A DNA stretch of 64,000 nucleotides from Porticoccus sp964276025 (GTDB lineage: Bacteria > Pseudomonadota > Gammaproteobacteria > Pseudomonadales > Porticoccaceae): the NCBI GenBank assembly GCA_964276025.1, contig CAXYDD010000001.1, positions 124,001 to 188,000 on the forward strand. Reading direction: 5' to 3'. Below are positions 36,016-45,249 of the stretch, one piece after another; within the stretch, counting starts at the first letter, position 1, and every line of letters begins with the position of its first letter. The notes below the pieces were generated by a model. It made no database searches and had not been told where the DNA came from. It saw only the letters and a program-made list of their open reading frames with translations. The position numbers were made by a program, and so were the translations under genes.

Positions 36016-36915
36016 ATGCTAGAAGCGTACAAACATAAAGAAAAATTAGCGTATAAACCAAATGATTGCGGGGGTTCTCTCTGGTCTGATGGATGGATAC
36101 GGCTGAAGAAGAATAAATTAGCTATAGTAAGCTCATTTATCCTGGGATTTCTATGTATTACTGCAGTTCTTACACCGATCATCGCACCCTATGGATATGA
36201 AGAGCAAAATCTTTTACTAGGTGCGGCCCCACCCTCCGCTAGTCATTGGTTAGGTACTGATGTATTTGGCAGGGATATGCTCACTAGAATAATGTATGGA
36301 AGTAGAGTTTCCCTTGCAGTTGGTTTCATTGCAAGTGGGGTGGCTGTATTCATTGGTGTTCTCTGGGGTTCTCTAGCAGGTTATTCTGGTGGTCGAACTG
36401 ATGCGTTTATGATGAGGATCGTAGATATATTATATGCATTACCTTTCATGATATTTATCATATTGCTAATGGTAATTTTTGGAAGAAATTTACTTCTTTT
36501 ATTTTTAGCAATTGGTGCAGTCGAGTGGTTAACGATGGCTCGTATTGTTCGCGGGCAGGTTTTAACTCTTAAACAACAGGACTTCATAGAAGCTGCCGTG
36601 TCATTGGGACTATCAAACTGGACTATAATTCGCCGTCATATTATTCCTAATACACTAAGTCCAGTAATTGTATATGCAACTCTAACGATTCCAAGTGTGA
36701 TGCTTTTGGAAGCATTTTTAAGCTTTCTTGGCTTAGGAATACAACCTCCCCAGAGCTCTTGGGGTTTATTGATATCTTATGGTGTTGAAACTATGGAGGA
36801 ATATCCTTGGCTTATTTTCTTTCCAGGCTTATTTTTATCTATAACTTTATTTTCACTCAATTTCTTAGGTGACGGGCTTAGAGATGCATTAGACCCAAGA
36901 GCTTCTAAAGATTAG
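36016..36915 (+). CDS. oppC: Oligopeptide ABC transporter permease OppC
   Basis: 299-residue second permease of the peptide importer. After a cytoplasmic N-terminal stretch (SDGWIRLKKNKLAIVS) come six predicted helices; the sequence HWLGTDVFGRDMLTRIMYGSR is the typical OppC/DppC periplasmic motif and the EAA loop reads FIEAAVSLGLSNWTIIRRHI near residue 193. It begins at the base after the oppB stop. A 72-bp gap precedes oppDF. Confidence 0.95.
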   Translation: MLEAYKHKEKLAYKPNDCGGSLWSDGWIRLKKNKLAIVSSFILGFLCITAVLTPIIAPYGYEEQNLLLGAAPPSASHWLGTDVFGRDMLTRIMYGSRVSLAVGFIASGVAVFIGVLWGSLAGYSGGRTDAFMMRIVDILYALPFMIFIILLMVIFGRNLLLLFLAIGAVEWLTMARIVRGQVLTLKQQDFIEAAVSLGLSNWTIIRRHIIPNTLSPVIVYATLTIPSVMLLEAFLSFLGLGIQPPQSSWGLLISYGVETMEEYPWLIFFPGLFLSITLFSLNFLGDGLRDALDPRASKD

Positions 36916-36987
36916 GGTAGATAATGAAATACAAAGTAAAATATAAGGTTAATTATATAAAATTATGATAAATATAGAATTTATATC

Positions 36988-38664
36988 ATGTCTTTACTTT
37001 TAGTAGAAGGTCTAACTGTAAATTTCCATAGCCGAAATGGAATTATAAAAGCAGTTAATAATTTAAGCTTCGCTTTAGATTATGGCGAAACTTTAGCTAT
37101 AGTTGGTGAATCCGGATCGGGTAAGTCAGTAGCTTCTTACAGCCTTCTTGATCTTATTCCAAAACCACCTGGAAAAATAGAAGCTGGTAAGGCTATTTTT
37201 AACGGCAGCGACTTGCTAACTTTGAAGCTTGGAGACCTACAAAAGATACGTGGCAATGAAATAGCTATAATATTTCAAGATCCAATGAGTAGCTTAAACC
37301 CATATTTAACAATTGGCGAACAGCTTATTGAGCCGATAATTTACCATAAAAAAAAATCACGCACAGAGGCCAAAAGGCTTGCGTTAAGCATACTTAATGA
37401 AGTTGGACTTAATGGCCCAGAGAATAATTTTTACTGCTTCCCTCATGAGCTTTCAGGGGGCATGCAACAGCGAGCTATGATTGCTATGGCTTTAATAACG
37501 AAACCAAAGCTTCTCATATGTGATGAGCCAACGACAGCATTAGATGTTACCACCCAGGCTCAAATCATAAGGCTGATTCAAAAAATACAAAAAAAATATA
37601 AAATTGCGATTATATTCATCAGTCATGATCTAGGAGTGGTTGCAGGCATAGCAGATAAAATTATTGTTATGAAAGATGGAGAAGCAATAGAAACAGGAAT
37701 TACATACGATATATTTTATAGGCCAAAAACACAATATACAAAAAAATTACTATCTTCTATACCTCGCGGGGAGAAAGAAAAGAAAACTTCTACCTCTAAA
37801 GAGGTGCTACTTAGGGTCAATAATCTCGTAAAGCATTATCCAGTCAATCAAAATAAATTTAGCTGGCAAACATTTAAATTATTCAATGCAAAAAATTCTA
37901 GAAAAAAATATATAAAAGCAGTCGATGGCGTGTCTTTTAATATAAAACGCGGTGAGATATTTGGTATCGTTGGAGAATCAGGCTCTGGCAAATCATCGCT
38001 AGGAAAAACAATTCTTCAGCTTACCTCATTGAATGGAGGCCAGATTTATTTTTCTGATAAAAATCTTGTGAATTTACGATCATCAGAAAAGATTAGTATG
38101 CGTAAACACATGCAGATGATATTTCAGGATCCTTATTCATCTCTTAACCCAAGAATGACTGTTTTCGATACATTGGCGGAACCTCTGCTTTATCATTCTT
38201 TAGCTTCTAGTTCCAATATCCAAAAGCATGTCTTTAACCTAATAGACGATATCGGGTTACCAAGAGTATCAGCCAAGAAATATCCACATGAGTTTTCTGG
38301 TGGACAGCGTCAACGTATAGCGATTGGTCGCGCGATTGCCACTAAACCGGAATTTATTATTGCAGATGAACCAGTTTCAGCTCTTGATGTAACAGTCCAG
38401 GCTCAAATTTTAGAATTAATTTTAAATTTAACAGAAAAACATAATATGACTATGATGTTTATTTCACATGACCTCTCTGTTGTTAGATATTTAGCTGACC
38501 GTATTGCAGTTATGCGGCATGGAAAAATAGTAGAACTTAATGAAACCAGTAAAATTTTCTCATCTGCACAAGAAAAATATACGAAAGAACTTCTCGGAGC
38601 CATACCGCTTGCTGATCCTAAAAAAGAAAAAGAACGACAAAATACAATCATGGGCATAAGATAA
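36988..38664 (+). CDS. Peptide ABC transporter ATPase, OppD-OppF fusion
   Basis: A 558-residue protein with two complete ABC domains in one chain. First half: Walker A GESGSGKS about residue 40, signature LSGGMQQR about 155, Walker B LLICDEPTTALD about 175. Second half: GESGSGKSSLGK about 330, signature FSGGQRQRIAIGRAI about 435, Walker B FIIADEPVSALD. The halves correspond to OppD and OppF, separate proteins in the classical operon; the fused arrangement is like YejF/GsiA. It would drive OppBC from the cytoplasmic side. It ends one base from the stop of the convergent dbpA. Confidence 0.94.
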   Translation: MSLLLVEGLTVNFHSRNGIIKAVNNLSFALDYGETLAIVGESGSGKSVASYSLLDLIPKPPGKIEAGKAIFNGSDLLTLKLGDLQKIRGNEIAIIFQDPMSSLNPYLTIGEQLIEPIIYHKKKSRTEAKRLALSILNEVGLNGPENNFYCFPHELSGGMQQRAMIAMALITKPKLLICDEPTTALDVTTQAQIIRLIQKIQKKYKIAIIFISHDLGVVAGIADKIIVMKDGEAIETGITYDIFYRPKTQYTKKLLSSIPRGEKEKKTSTSKEVLLRVNNLVKHYPVNQNKFSWQTFKLFNAKNSRKKYIKAVDGVSFNIKRGEIFGIVGESGSGKSSLGKTILQLTSLNGGQIYFSDKNLVNLRSSEKISMRKHMQMIFQDPYSSLNPRMTVFDTLAEPLLYHSLASSSNIQKHVFNLIDDIGLPRVSAKKYPHEFSGGQRQRIAIGRAIATKPEFIIADEPVSALDVTVQAQILELILNLTEKHNMTMMFISHDLSVVRYLADRIAVMRHGKIVELNETSKIFSSAQEKYTKELLGAIPLADPKKEKERQNTIMGIR

Positions 38665-38665
38665 A

Positions 38666-40063
38666 CTATTTCTTGTTGTCACCAATCAATCTAACGCGAA
38701 AATTTTTACCTTTCAGTTTTTCTGTTGATAATTTTGTTAGTGCTATACGGTAAATATCAAATTCAATAGCGACATATGACCAGTTATCCTTAATATTAAT
38801 ATCTCCAATTTTGGTAGCTTTGATTGTTCCATCGCTTGTGAGGGCTCCAACAATGTCTCCGGCACGTATTTTTTGTTTTTTTCCACCATCAATTTGGATG
38901 GTTTTCATCTGAGATTGGAATGGTGCATCTAATAGAACCCTTATCGGCGGCAATTCTTTTGGGATTATAATTTGGTCGAAGTATTTCTCAAGAAGAGTAA
39001 TTTTATGACCATCTCTTTCTGTGTATAGATTATAGATATTTCCATTAGAACCAGCACGACCAGTTCTACCTATACGATGAATATGAGAATTAACGTCTCT
39101 TGCAAGCTTATAATTGAAGACTGCGGATAATGAGGAGATATCAATACCTCTTGCCGCTACATCAGTTGCCACTAAGATCGATAAGCTTTTGTTGGAAAAA
39201 CATACTAACGTCTGATCTCTATCTTTTTGATCCAGATCACCATGTAAGGGTGAGGCGCTAAGACCTAAATTAATAAGACTATCAGCTATAGCCTGTACCT
39301 CTTTTTTTGTTTCACAAAAAACAATTGTTGATTCTGGTAAGCAACTAAAGAGTATTAATTTTAAAGCATCAAATCGACTTTTTTCATCCTTAACTAGATA
39401 GAAGTTTTGGCTAACTTCTTTTTCTTTAATAACAGAAGCGACTTTAATAATTTTTGGCTTTCTCATTATTTGAGCAGATATCGATGAAACATTGTCACCA
39501 AAAGTAGCGCTAAAAAGCAAGGTTTGACGGTCTACAGGTAAGTATTTGATGATAGCATCAAGAGAGGCTTGGAAACCCATGTCTAGCATGCGGTCAGCCT
39601 CATCGAGAACAAGTGTATCGAGACTATCAAATGATAAATTGTGTTTATCCAGATGATCCAAAATTCGACCAGGTGTTCCTACTACTATATGTGCTCCATG
39701 AGAAAGTGATCCTTTTTGTGGGCCAAATGGTGAGCCTCCACAAAGTGTAAGAACTTTGATATTGTGTATCATGCGCCCTAGCTTACGTATCTCGCCAGCA
39801 ACTTGGTCTGCTAGCTCTCTTGTTGGACATAAAACTAGTGCTTGGATTTTAAATTTCGTAGTATCAAGTTTATTTAAAAGGCCCAAAGAAAAAGCTGCTG
39901 TTTTACCAGAGCCAGTTTCTCCTTGTCCAATTACATCGAACCCTTTTAGGATTTCGGGTATTGTTTCTGCCTGTATAGGTGTTAACTTGGTGTAACCTAG
40001 CGATTGGATGCTTTTAATTAGATTGCCATTTAAAGCAAGAGCTGAAAATTGAGTGTATTTCAA
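38666..40063 (-). CDS. dbpA: ATP-dependent RNA helicase DbpA
   Basis: DEAD-box helicase acting in 50S subunit assembly. Motifs Q (LTPIQ), I (GETGSGKT), Ia (PTRELADQ), II (DEAD in LVLDEADRMLDMGF), III (SAT), V (ATDVAARGID) and VI (HRIGRTGRAG) are in order, and the C-terminal RNA-recognition domain (KQKIRAGDIVGALTSDGTI) is the DbpA part that binds hairpin 92 of 23S rRNA. 465 residues. The only reasonable start is a TTG at 40063; no upstream in-frame ATG or GTG is available. Confidence 0.93.
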   Translation of the reverse strand: MKYTQFSALALNGNLIKSIQSLGYTKLTPIQAETIPEILKGFDVIGQGETGSGKTAAFSLGLLNKLDTTKFKIQALVLCPTRELADQVAGEIRKLGRMIHNIKVLTLCGGSPFGPQKGSLSHGAHIVVGTPGRILDHLDKHNLSFDSLDTLVLDEADRMLDMGFQASLDAIIKYLPVDRQTLLFSATFGDNVSSISAQIMRKPKIIKVASVIKEKEVSQNFYLVKDEKSRFDALKLILFSCLPESTIVFCETKKEVQAIADSLINLGLSASPLHGDLDQKDRDQTLVCFSNKSLSILVATDVAARGIDISSLSAVFNYKLARDVNSHIHRIGRTGRAGSNGNIYNLYTERDGHKITLLEKYFDQIIIPKELPPIRVLLDAPFQSQMKTIQIDGGKKQKIRAGDIVGALTSDGTIKATKIGDINIKDNWSYVAIEFDIYRIALTKLSTEKLKGKNFRVRLIGDNKK

Positions 40064-40149
40064 GTTGTCTACTCTATTTTGTAAATTATCTACGAAGATA
40101 AAATAAGGGTTTAAAAAAAACTAGAGTATATTAAGTTCTAAGTGTTATC

Positions 40150-40184
40150 AAAAAAAAATCCCAACGTTTATGAGCGTTAGGATT
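40150..40184 (-). terminator. Rho-independent terminator after the small lipoprotein gene
   Basis: On the minus strand a 10-bp stem with one G-U pair (AATCCTAACG / CGTTGGGATT, arms at 40175-40184 and 40157-40166), 8-base loop, followed by eight T. It lies 27 bp past the stop of the 40211-40576 gene and insulates dbpA from it. Confidence 0.85.
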
Positions 40185-40210
40185 TAACAAATTTTTTTCT
40201 AAGATGTTTT

Positions 40211-40576
40211 CTATTCTTCTTGAGAAAGCAACCACATAGTATGTGCAACGCTTCCTTCCTCTATACCTTCAGGAATTGCACGTAACTTTGGATTTTCTTT
40301 TGCAGTAGCGAGATCTCTATTTTTAACAACCTCTCCTTTTTCATTTACATACTCGCCTGGATTCAAGTTTTTTGAAATAGCAAAAGCTGGAGCTGGAGCA
40401 GTAGATGGATCAGATGAACTACCAAATTTTTCTGTATTGAATTTATCAATATTACTATTTCCAGTAGATGATTCAGTAGCCTCTGAGGCAGGAGCTTCAG
40501 ATTCTTCTGACTTTTCGGCACATGCGACTAGTCCTAATACTAGTAAAGATACACCAAGTAATTTAACAATGTTCAT
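40211..40576 (-). CDS. Small lipoprotein of unknown function
   Basis: 121-residue protein with a clean lipoprotein signal peptide (lipobox LVAC, cysteine at residue 19; the following residue is Ala), then an acidic Ser/Glu/Ala-rich linker and a C-terminal part of about 60 residues (FAISKNLNPGEYVNEKGEV ... EEGSVAHTMWLLSQEE). I do not recognise the C-terminal part. A strong AAGGGGAAC ribosome site precedes the ATG, and a good terminator follows, so it looks like a monocistronic, well-expressed gene. Likely attached to an envelope membrane; function not inferred. Confidence 0.75.
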   Translation of the reverse strand: MNIVKLLGVSLLVLGLVACAEKSEESEAPASEATESSTGNSNIDKFNTEKFGSSSDPSTAPAPAFAISKNLNPGEYVNEKGEVVKNRDLATAKENPKLRAIPEGIEEGSVAHTMWLLSQEE

Positions 40577-40985
40577 TCTCTCGTTCCCCTTAAAAATTAT
40601 ATTTAATACTTATATTCAGCATTCAAAAAATGAGTGCTTAGTCGCCAATATTTTTTAATTTCAATAACGAAATGTCAATAAAGAAATATCAATCATGAAA
40701 TTCATATTTAGCTATTACCGAAACTCGATTTTAATGACCTTTGGCTAACAAATCTATAGATATATGATGCCTTTATCAATTTTTTTTTAAATAATACAGA
40801 CTTCAATTAATTATATGTTATAAATCAATAATTTATAAAAATAATAGTCTTGATTTAATTTGCATTTAGTCTAATTAAAAATCTTAATATGTAATTATTC
40901 ATATAACGTAATTCTTTTGAAACCTATATATTTTGTTTTATGCTTAGCTTTCAGTTTAATTATTTATCAAATTTGATTGAGCAAG
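40577..40985. other. Largest non-coding gap (409 bp), very AT-rich
   Basis: Between the small lipoprotein gene and msrA, both on the minus strand. I find no open frame of useful length, tRNA or obvious terminator. A 6-bp stem (GCATTC / GAGTGC, 40619-40637) occurs near the lipoprotein start without a T run. The region probably holds the promoter for the lipoprotein gene; it might also hide a small RNA, but nothing in it proves one. Confidence 0.5.
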
Positions 40986-41621
40986 CTATGAACAATATTT
41001 GATACCTGTACCACCTAAACCACAGTAGCCGTTTGGATTCTTAGCTAAGTATTGCTGATGGTAGTCTTCAGCATAAAAAAATTCCTTATTTAAGCTAATC
41101 TCAGTGGTTATTTCCCCATATCCATGTATTTTTAGTAGCTTCTGATAAAGATTTCTTGAAGATAATGCATCATTTAATTGTTTTTGATTACTGCAGTAAA
41201 TCGCAGAACGATATTGAGTGCCTGAATCATTGCCCTGCTTCATACCTTGTGTTGGATCATGTGACTCCCAAAATATTGAAAGTACTTCCTTTAATAGAAT
41301 TTTTTTTGGATTGTATATAATCCTGACGACCTCAGTGTGACCAGTTAATTCAGAGCAAACCTCTTCATAACTTGGATTTTGTGTATAACCGCCTGAATAA
41401 CCGACTGCAGTGGTATATACGCCATTATGGTTCCAGAATTTTTTTTCGGCACCCCAAAAGCAACCAAGACCAAAAGAAATATCTTCGAGACAATCCTCAA
41501 AAGGACCCATTATCGACCGTTTATGGACATAATGCTGATTTATTATTACTTGTTTTTGCTCTCTTCCTTCTAATGCCCTATTTTGGGCAACAATTAGGTT
41601 TTTAAACGAAGTTTCTATCAA
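40986..41621 (-). CDS. msrA: Peptide methionine sulfoxide reductase MsrA
   Basis: Reduces S-methionine sulfoxide in proteins and peptides. The catalytic motif GCFWG has its cysteine near residue 54, and the family stretches YSGGYTQNPSYEEVCSE, GHTEVVRI, DPTQGMKQGNDSGTQYRS and AEDYHQQYLAKNPNGYCGLGG match the long E. coli-type enzyme. I start it at a TTG at 41621 because a GGAGG ribosome site lies five bases before it; a TTG four codons further upstream is also in frame. The upstream 100 bp is shared with the divergent yfcG-like gene. Confidence 0.94.
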   Translation of the reverse strand: MIETSFKNLIVAQNRALEGREQKQVIINQHYVHKRSIMGPFEDCLEDISFGLGCFWGAEKKFWNHNGVYTTAVGYSGGYTQNPSYEEVCSELTGHTEVVRIIYNPKKILLKEVLSIFWESHDPTQGMKQGNDSGTQYRSAIYCSNQKQLNDALSSRNLYQKLLKIHGYGEITTEISLNKEFFYAEDYHQQYLAKNPNGYCGLGGTGIKYCS

Positions 41622-41720
41622 CTTTCCCTCCAAGAGACTTAAAATTTTCTCGTAAGCCAGAATTAATTTAATGTATTATGTTAACAACTATAATTCTAAT
41701 ATAAAAATTTGGTCTAAAAG

Positions 41721-42392
41721 ATGATTGATCTATACACTTCAGCTACTCCAAACGGTCACAAAATCAGTATAGCCCTAGAAGAACTAGGTCTAAAATATAC
41801 TATAAACGAATTAAATCTCGGTGCAAATGATCAAAAAAATAATGATTATCTAAAGTTAAATCCTAATGGAAAAATACCCACAATTATTGATCATGATAAT
41901 AATGATTTTGTTGTGTTCGAGTCTGGAGCTATCCTTATATATCTAGCTGAAAAAACGGGCAAACTTTTACCTCAAAATGAATATGACCGATCAATAGTTA
42001 TACAATGGCTTATGTTCCAGATGGGCGGAATAGGACCAATGATGGGACAAGCTAATGTTTTTTATCGTTATTGGCATGAAGAATATCAACCTGCAATAGA
42101 TCGCTATCAAAATGAAGTTAAGAGATTATTTGGCGTTATGGATACCCACTTAAATAGTAAAATCTATCTTTCTAATGAGCTAAGTATTGCAGATATTGCT
42201 TGCTGGCCATGGGTAAAACTACATGAATGGTCTGGCGTAGATTTGGATGCTTTTCCTAACCTATCATCTTGGTTAAATAATTTAGGTCAACGTCCATCTT
42301 TTATTAAAGGGATAAATACTCCGGCATTAATTTTAAATGACTCTAAGAAAGATGAATTTGTTGAGGGAGCAAAAAACATGCTGACGAGGTAG
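41721..42392 (+). CDS. yfcG: Nu-class glutathione S-transferase, YfcG/YghU-like disulfide reductase
   Basis: 223-residue GST-fold protein. The thioredoxin-like N-terminus reads DLYTSATPNGHKISIALEE and the glutathione-binding FESGAILIYLAEKTGKL; the helical domain contains QMGGIGPMMGQANVF and SIADIACWPWVKLHEW. These blocks match E. coli YfcG, which has glutathione-dependent disulfide-bond reductase activity. It is divergent from msrA, so both face redox repair from one intergenic region, and convergent with metZ (18-bp gap). Confidence 0.88.
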   Translation: MIDLYTSATPNGHKISIALEELGLKYTINELNLGANDQKNNDYLKLNPNGKIPTIIDHDNNDFVVFESGAILIYLAEKTGKLLPQNEYDRSIVIQWLMFQMGGIGPMMGQANVFYRYWHEEYQPAIDRYQNEVKRLFGVMDTHLNSKIYLSNELSIADIACWPWVKLHEWSGVDLDAFPNLSSWLNNLGQRPSFIKGINTPALILNDSKKDEFVEGAKNMLTR

Positions 42393-42410
42393 CATGAACT
42401 TACTATTACT

Positions 42411-43610
42411 CTAAAGAACCGCAAGACCATTCGAAATATCATTCTTGATATCACTTACATCCTCCAATCCAACTGCTACACGAATCAGATTTTCTGTAAT
42501 CCCTGCTTCGATTTTTTGTTTTTCTGTAAGTCTACCATGCGTAGTCGTGGCTGGATGAACTATTGTTGTTTTCGTATCACCTAAATTTGCAGTTAACGAA
42601 ATGAGCCTTGTCCCATCAATTACCTTCCATGCTTCTTTTCTAGAACCTTTAACTGTGAAAGATAACACACCTCCAAAAGCTGATTGTTGTTTAGATGCTA
42701 GCGTATGCCCTGGATGACTTTCGAGCCCCGTATAAAAAACCTTAGTAACTTGGGGTTGTTTTTCCAACCATAATGCTAAATCAAGAGCATTACTGGAGTG
42801 AGCTAGCATCCGAATCCTTAGAGTTTCTAGGCCTTTTAAAAAAATCCATGCATTAAATGGGCTCATTGTGGGCCCAGCTGTTCGTACAAAGCCTAAAATT
42901 TCACTTATCACAGTTTCTTTTCCAGCTACAATGCCACCGAGACATCTACCCTGCCCGTCAAGATATTTAGTCGCAGAATGTATAATTAGGTCTGCGCCAA
43001 GCTTTAAGGGCTGCTGTAATGCGGGTGTACAAAAACAATTGTCTACAACTAACAATGCGTTATTATCTTTAGCGATTTTTGATATAGCTTTAATATCTGC
43101 AATATCACACAAAGGGTTTGATGGAGTCTCTAAATACAAGAGTTTAGTTGTAGACTTCATAGCAGCTTTCCAGCTCTTTTCATCATCCAATGTCACAAAG
43201 GTCGTTTCTATATTGAATTTCAAAAGATATTTTTCTAACAGAACAGTTGTTGCTCCAAATACACTTCGAGAGCAAATAATATGATCCCCTGATTTCAAAA
43301 GAGCCATACACGTACTTAATATAGCAGCCATACCCGATGAGGTAGCAACAGCTCTCTCTGCTCCTTCGAGAGCAGCAATTCTTTTTTCAAGGATGTTTAC
43401 CGTTGGGTTTGTATATCTAGAATAAACATTTCCATCCTGCTCACCAGAAAACTTTGAAGCAGCCTCAGCGGCATTCTCAAAAACAAAACTAGATGTTAAA
43501 AATAAAGGTTCTGAATGCTCTCCTTCCTGTGTTCTATTATGCCCAGCCCTAACTGATAAAGTGTCGAACTTAAGGTCCACAAACGAGTCGCTAAAATCTT
43601 CTTTGTTCAT
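42411..43610 (-). CDS. metZ: O-succinylhomoserine sulfhydrylase MetZ
   Basis: PLP enzyme that makes homocysteine directly from O-succinylhomoserine and sulfide, bypassing cystathionine. 399 residues in the Cys/Met metabolism PLP family: VYSRYTNPTVNILEKRIAALEGAE near residue 62, SSGMAAI, the PLP-lysine motif HSATKYLDGQGR about residue 208 and the C-terminal NLGDTKTTIVHPATTTH. The family call rests on similarity to MetZ rather than MetB/MetC and on its position after purF, as in Pseudomonas. A 61-bp gap follows purF. Confidence 0.92.
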   Translation of the reverse strand: MNKEDFSDSFVDLKFDTLSVRAGHNRTQEGEHSEPLFLTSSFVFENAAEAASKFSGEQDGNVYSRYTNPTVNILEKRIAALEGAERAVATSSGMAAILSTCMALLKSGDHIICSRSVFGATTVLLEKYLLKFNIETTFVTLDDEKSWKAAMKSTTKLLYLETPSNPLCDIADIKAISKIAKDNNALLVVDNCFCTPALQQPLKLGADLIIHSATKYLDGQGRCLGGIVAGKETVISEILGFVRTAGPTMSPFNAWIFLKGLETLRIRMLAHSSNALDLALWLEKQPQVTKVFYTGLESHPGHTLASKQQSAFGGVLSFTVKGSRKEAWKVIDGTRLISLTANLGDTKTTIVHPATTTHGRLTEKQKIEAGITENLIRVAVGLEDVSDIKNDISNGLAVL

Positions 43611-43671
43611 TTTTTTTCACTCAATTATTGTAGTGATAATAATTTTTATAATTTTCATTTTAATAAAAATT

Positions 43672-45204
43672 TTACTCTGCATCTATGTCTGAATTATGTA
43701 AACCTATAGATTGGTTAACACCCATGCTTTCATTGGCCAATAAAGTTTTTGTACAATCGTTCCTATCAATGTCTAGCTTCTTCAGATACTTGTCACTAAT
43801 ATCACCAGTGACATAATGGCCATCAAACACCGCGCAATCAAACCTTTCGATATCTGGATTACCTTCCTTCACACTGTCAACTAGTTCACTTAAATCTTGG
43901 TAGATCAAAAAATCAGCACCAATAAGATCTGCGACTTCAGTTTCTGTTTTATCATGAGCGATAAGCTCGCCTGCAGAAGGCATATCAATTCCATAGACAT
44001 TTGGATACCTTACAGGCGGAGCTGATGACGCTATAAAAACTTTATTCGCTCCAGCATCTCTTGCCATCTCAATAATTTCTCTTGATGTTGTCCCTCTGAC
44101 AATAGAGTCATCCACTAAGAGAACATTTTTTCCTTGTAGTTCAGCTTTAACTGGATTTAATTTTTGACGTACAGATTTTTTTCTTTCCCTCTGGCCAGGC
44201 ATAATAAAGGTGCGACCGATATATCTATTTTTCATAAAACCTTCACGAAACTTTACACCTAGTTCTTCAGCGATTGCTTGTGCAGATACTCTGCTGGTAT
44301 CAGGTATTGGTATTATTACGTCAATATCTTTACATATAGATAAGCTCTTAATTTTTTTTGCAAGTTTTTTTCCCATCCTTAATCGAGCTGAATACACTGA
44401 GACTCTATCAATCACAGCATCGGGTCTAGAGAAATAAACGTACTCAAATATACAAGGATGAAGCTTAGGATTGCTAATACATTGCTTTAAATGAAGCTTA
44501 CCTTTTTGATCGATATATAGGGCCTCTCCAGGCTTCAAATCTCTAACTACCTCATAGCCTAAAACATCCATTGCTACTGTCTCAGAAGCCACCATATACT
44601 CTGTACCACTATCTGTTTCACGCTTCCCATATATTAGGGGCCTAATACCATAAGGGTCCCTAAAAGCTATCATGCCGTAATTAGCTATCATGCCCACCAC
44701 TGCGTATGCTCCTTTACATCTTTTGTGGACCTTACTAACTGAATCAAAAATATCATCTGGAGAAGGTTGAATTTTTCCCTGTGAGAGTAATTCATGTGCA
44801 AAAACATTTAGTAATGCTTCTGAGTCTGAATCTGTATTTATATGTCGAAGATCAGAGTTGAACAGTAAAGTCATCAATTCTTCAGTATTAGTTAAATTAC
44901 CGTTATGGGCCATACAGATTCCATATGGCGAATTAACATAAAAAGGTTGTGCGAGAGCAGGACTTGAACTTCCAGCTGTAGGATATCTTACGTGACCTAT
45001 ACCCATCTTTCCTTTAAGTTGAGTCATATGGCGAGTATTAAAAACATCCTTAACTAGGCCAATGCTCTTTCTTTGATTAAAGCGACCATTGTGACAAGTC
45101 ATGATACCTGCTGCGTCTTGGCCTCTATGCTGTAACATTGTTAAAGCGTCATATAAATCTAACTTGACGTCTTTTTTGCCAAAAATACCTACTATTCCAC
45201 ACAT
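43672..45204 (-). CDS. purF: Amidophosphoribosyltransferase PurF
   Basis: Committed enzyme of purine synthesis, making phosphoribosylamine from PRPP and glutamine. After Met removal the catalytic Cys2 is exposed (MCGIVGIFG). The N-terminal glutaminase domain continues with GHVRYPTAG; the phosphoribosyl transferase domain has the PRPP loop VLLVDDSIVRGTTSREI near residue 360. 510 residues. Part of the cvpA-purF-metZ run, with 45 bp to cvpA. Confidence 0.97.
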   Translation of the reverse strand: MCGIVGIFGKKDVKLDLYDALTMLQHRGQDAAGIMTCHNGRFNQRKSIGLVKDVFNTRHMTQLKGKMGIGHVRYPTAGSSSPALAQPFYVNSPYGICMAHNGNLTNTEELMTLLFNSDLRHINTDSDSEALLNVFAHELLSQGKIQPSPDDIFDSVSKVHKRCKGAYAVVGMIANYGMIAFRDPYGIRPLIYGKRETDSGTEYMVASETVAMDVLGYEVVRDLKPGEALYIDQKGKLHLKQCISNPKLHPCIFEYVYFSRPDAVIDRVSVYSARLRMGKKLAKKIKSLSICKDIDVIIPIPDTSRVSAQAIAEELGVKFREGFMKNRYIGRTFIMPGQRERKKSVRQKLNPVKAELQGKNVLLVDDSIVRGTTSREIIEMARDAGANKVFIASSAPPVRYPNVYGIDMPSAGELIAHDKTETEVADLIGADFLIYQDLSELVDSVKEGNPDIERFDCAVFDGHYVTGDISDKYLKKLDIDRNDCTKTLLANESMGVNQSIGLHNSDIDAE

Positions 45205-45249
45205 TTATTTATTTGCCTTTTAGTTATTATCAACTTTTATATAGTTAAC

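Noticed and set aside
42868..43284. 138-codon plus-strand open frame inside metZ
   Set aside because: Antisense to a complete, conserved gene and with no recognisable content.
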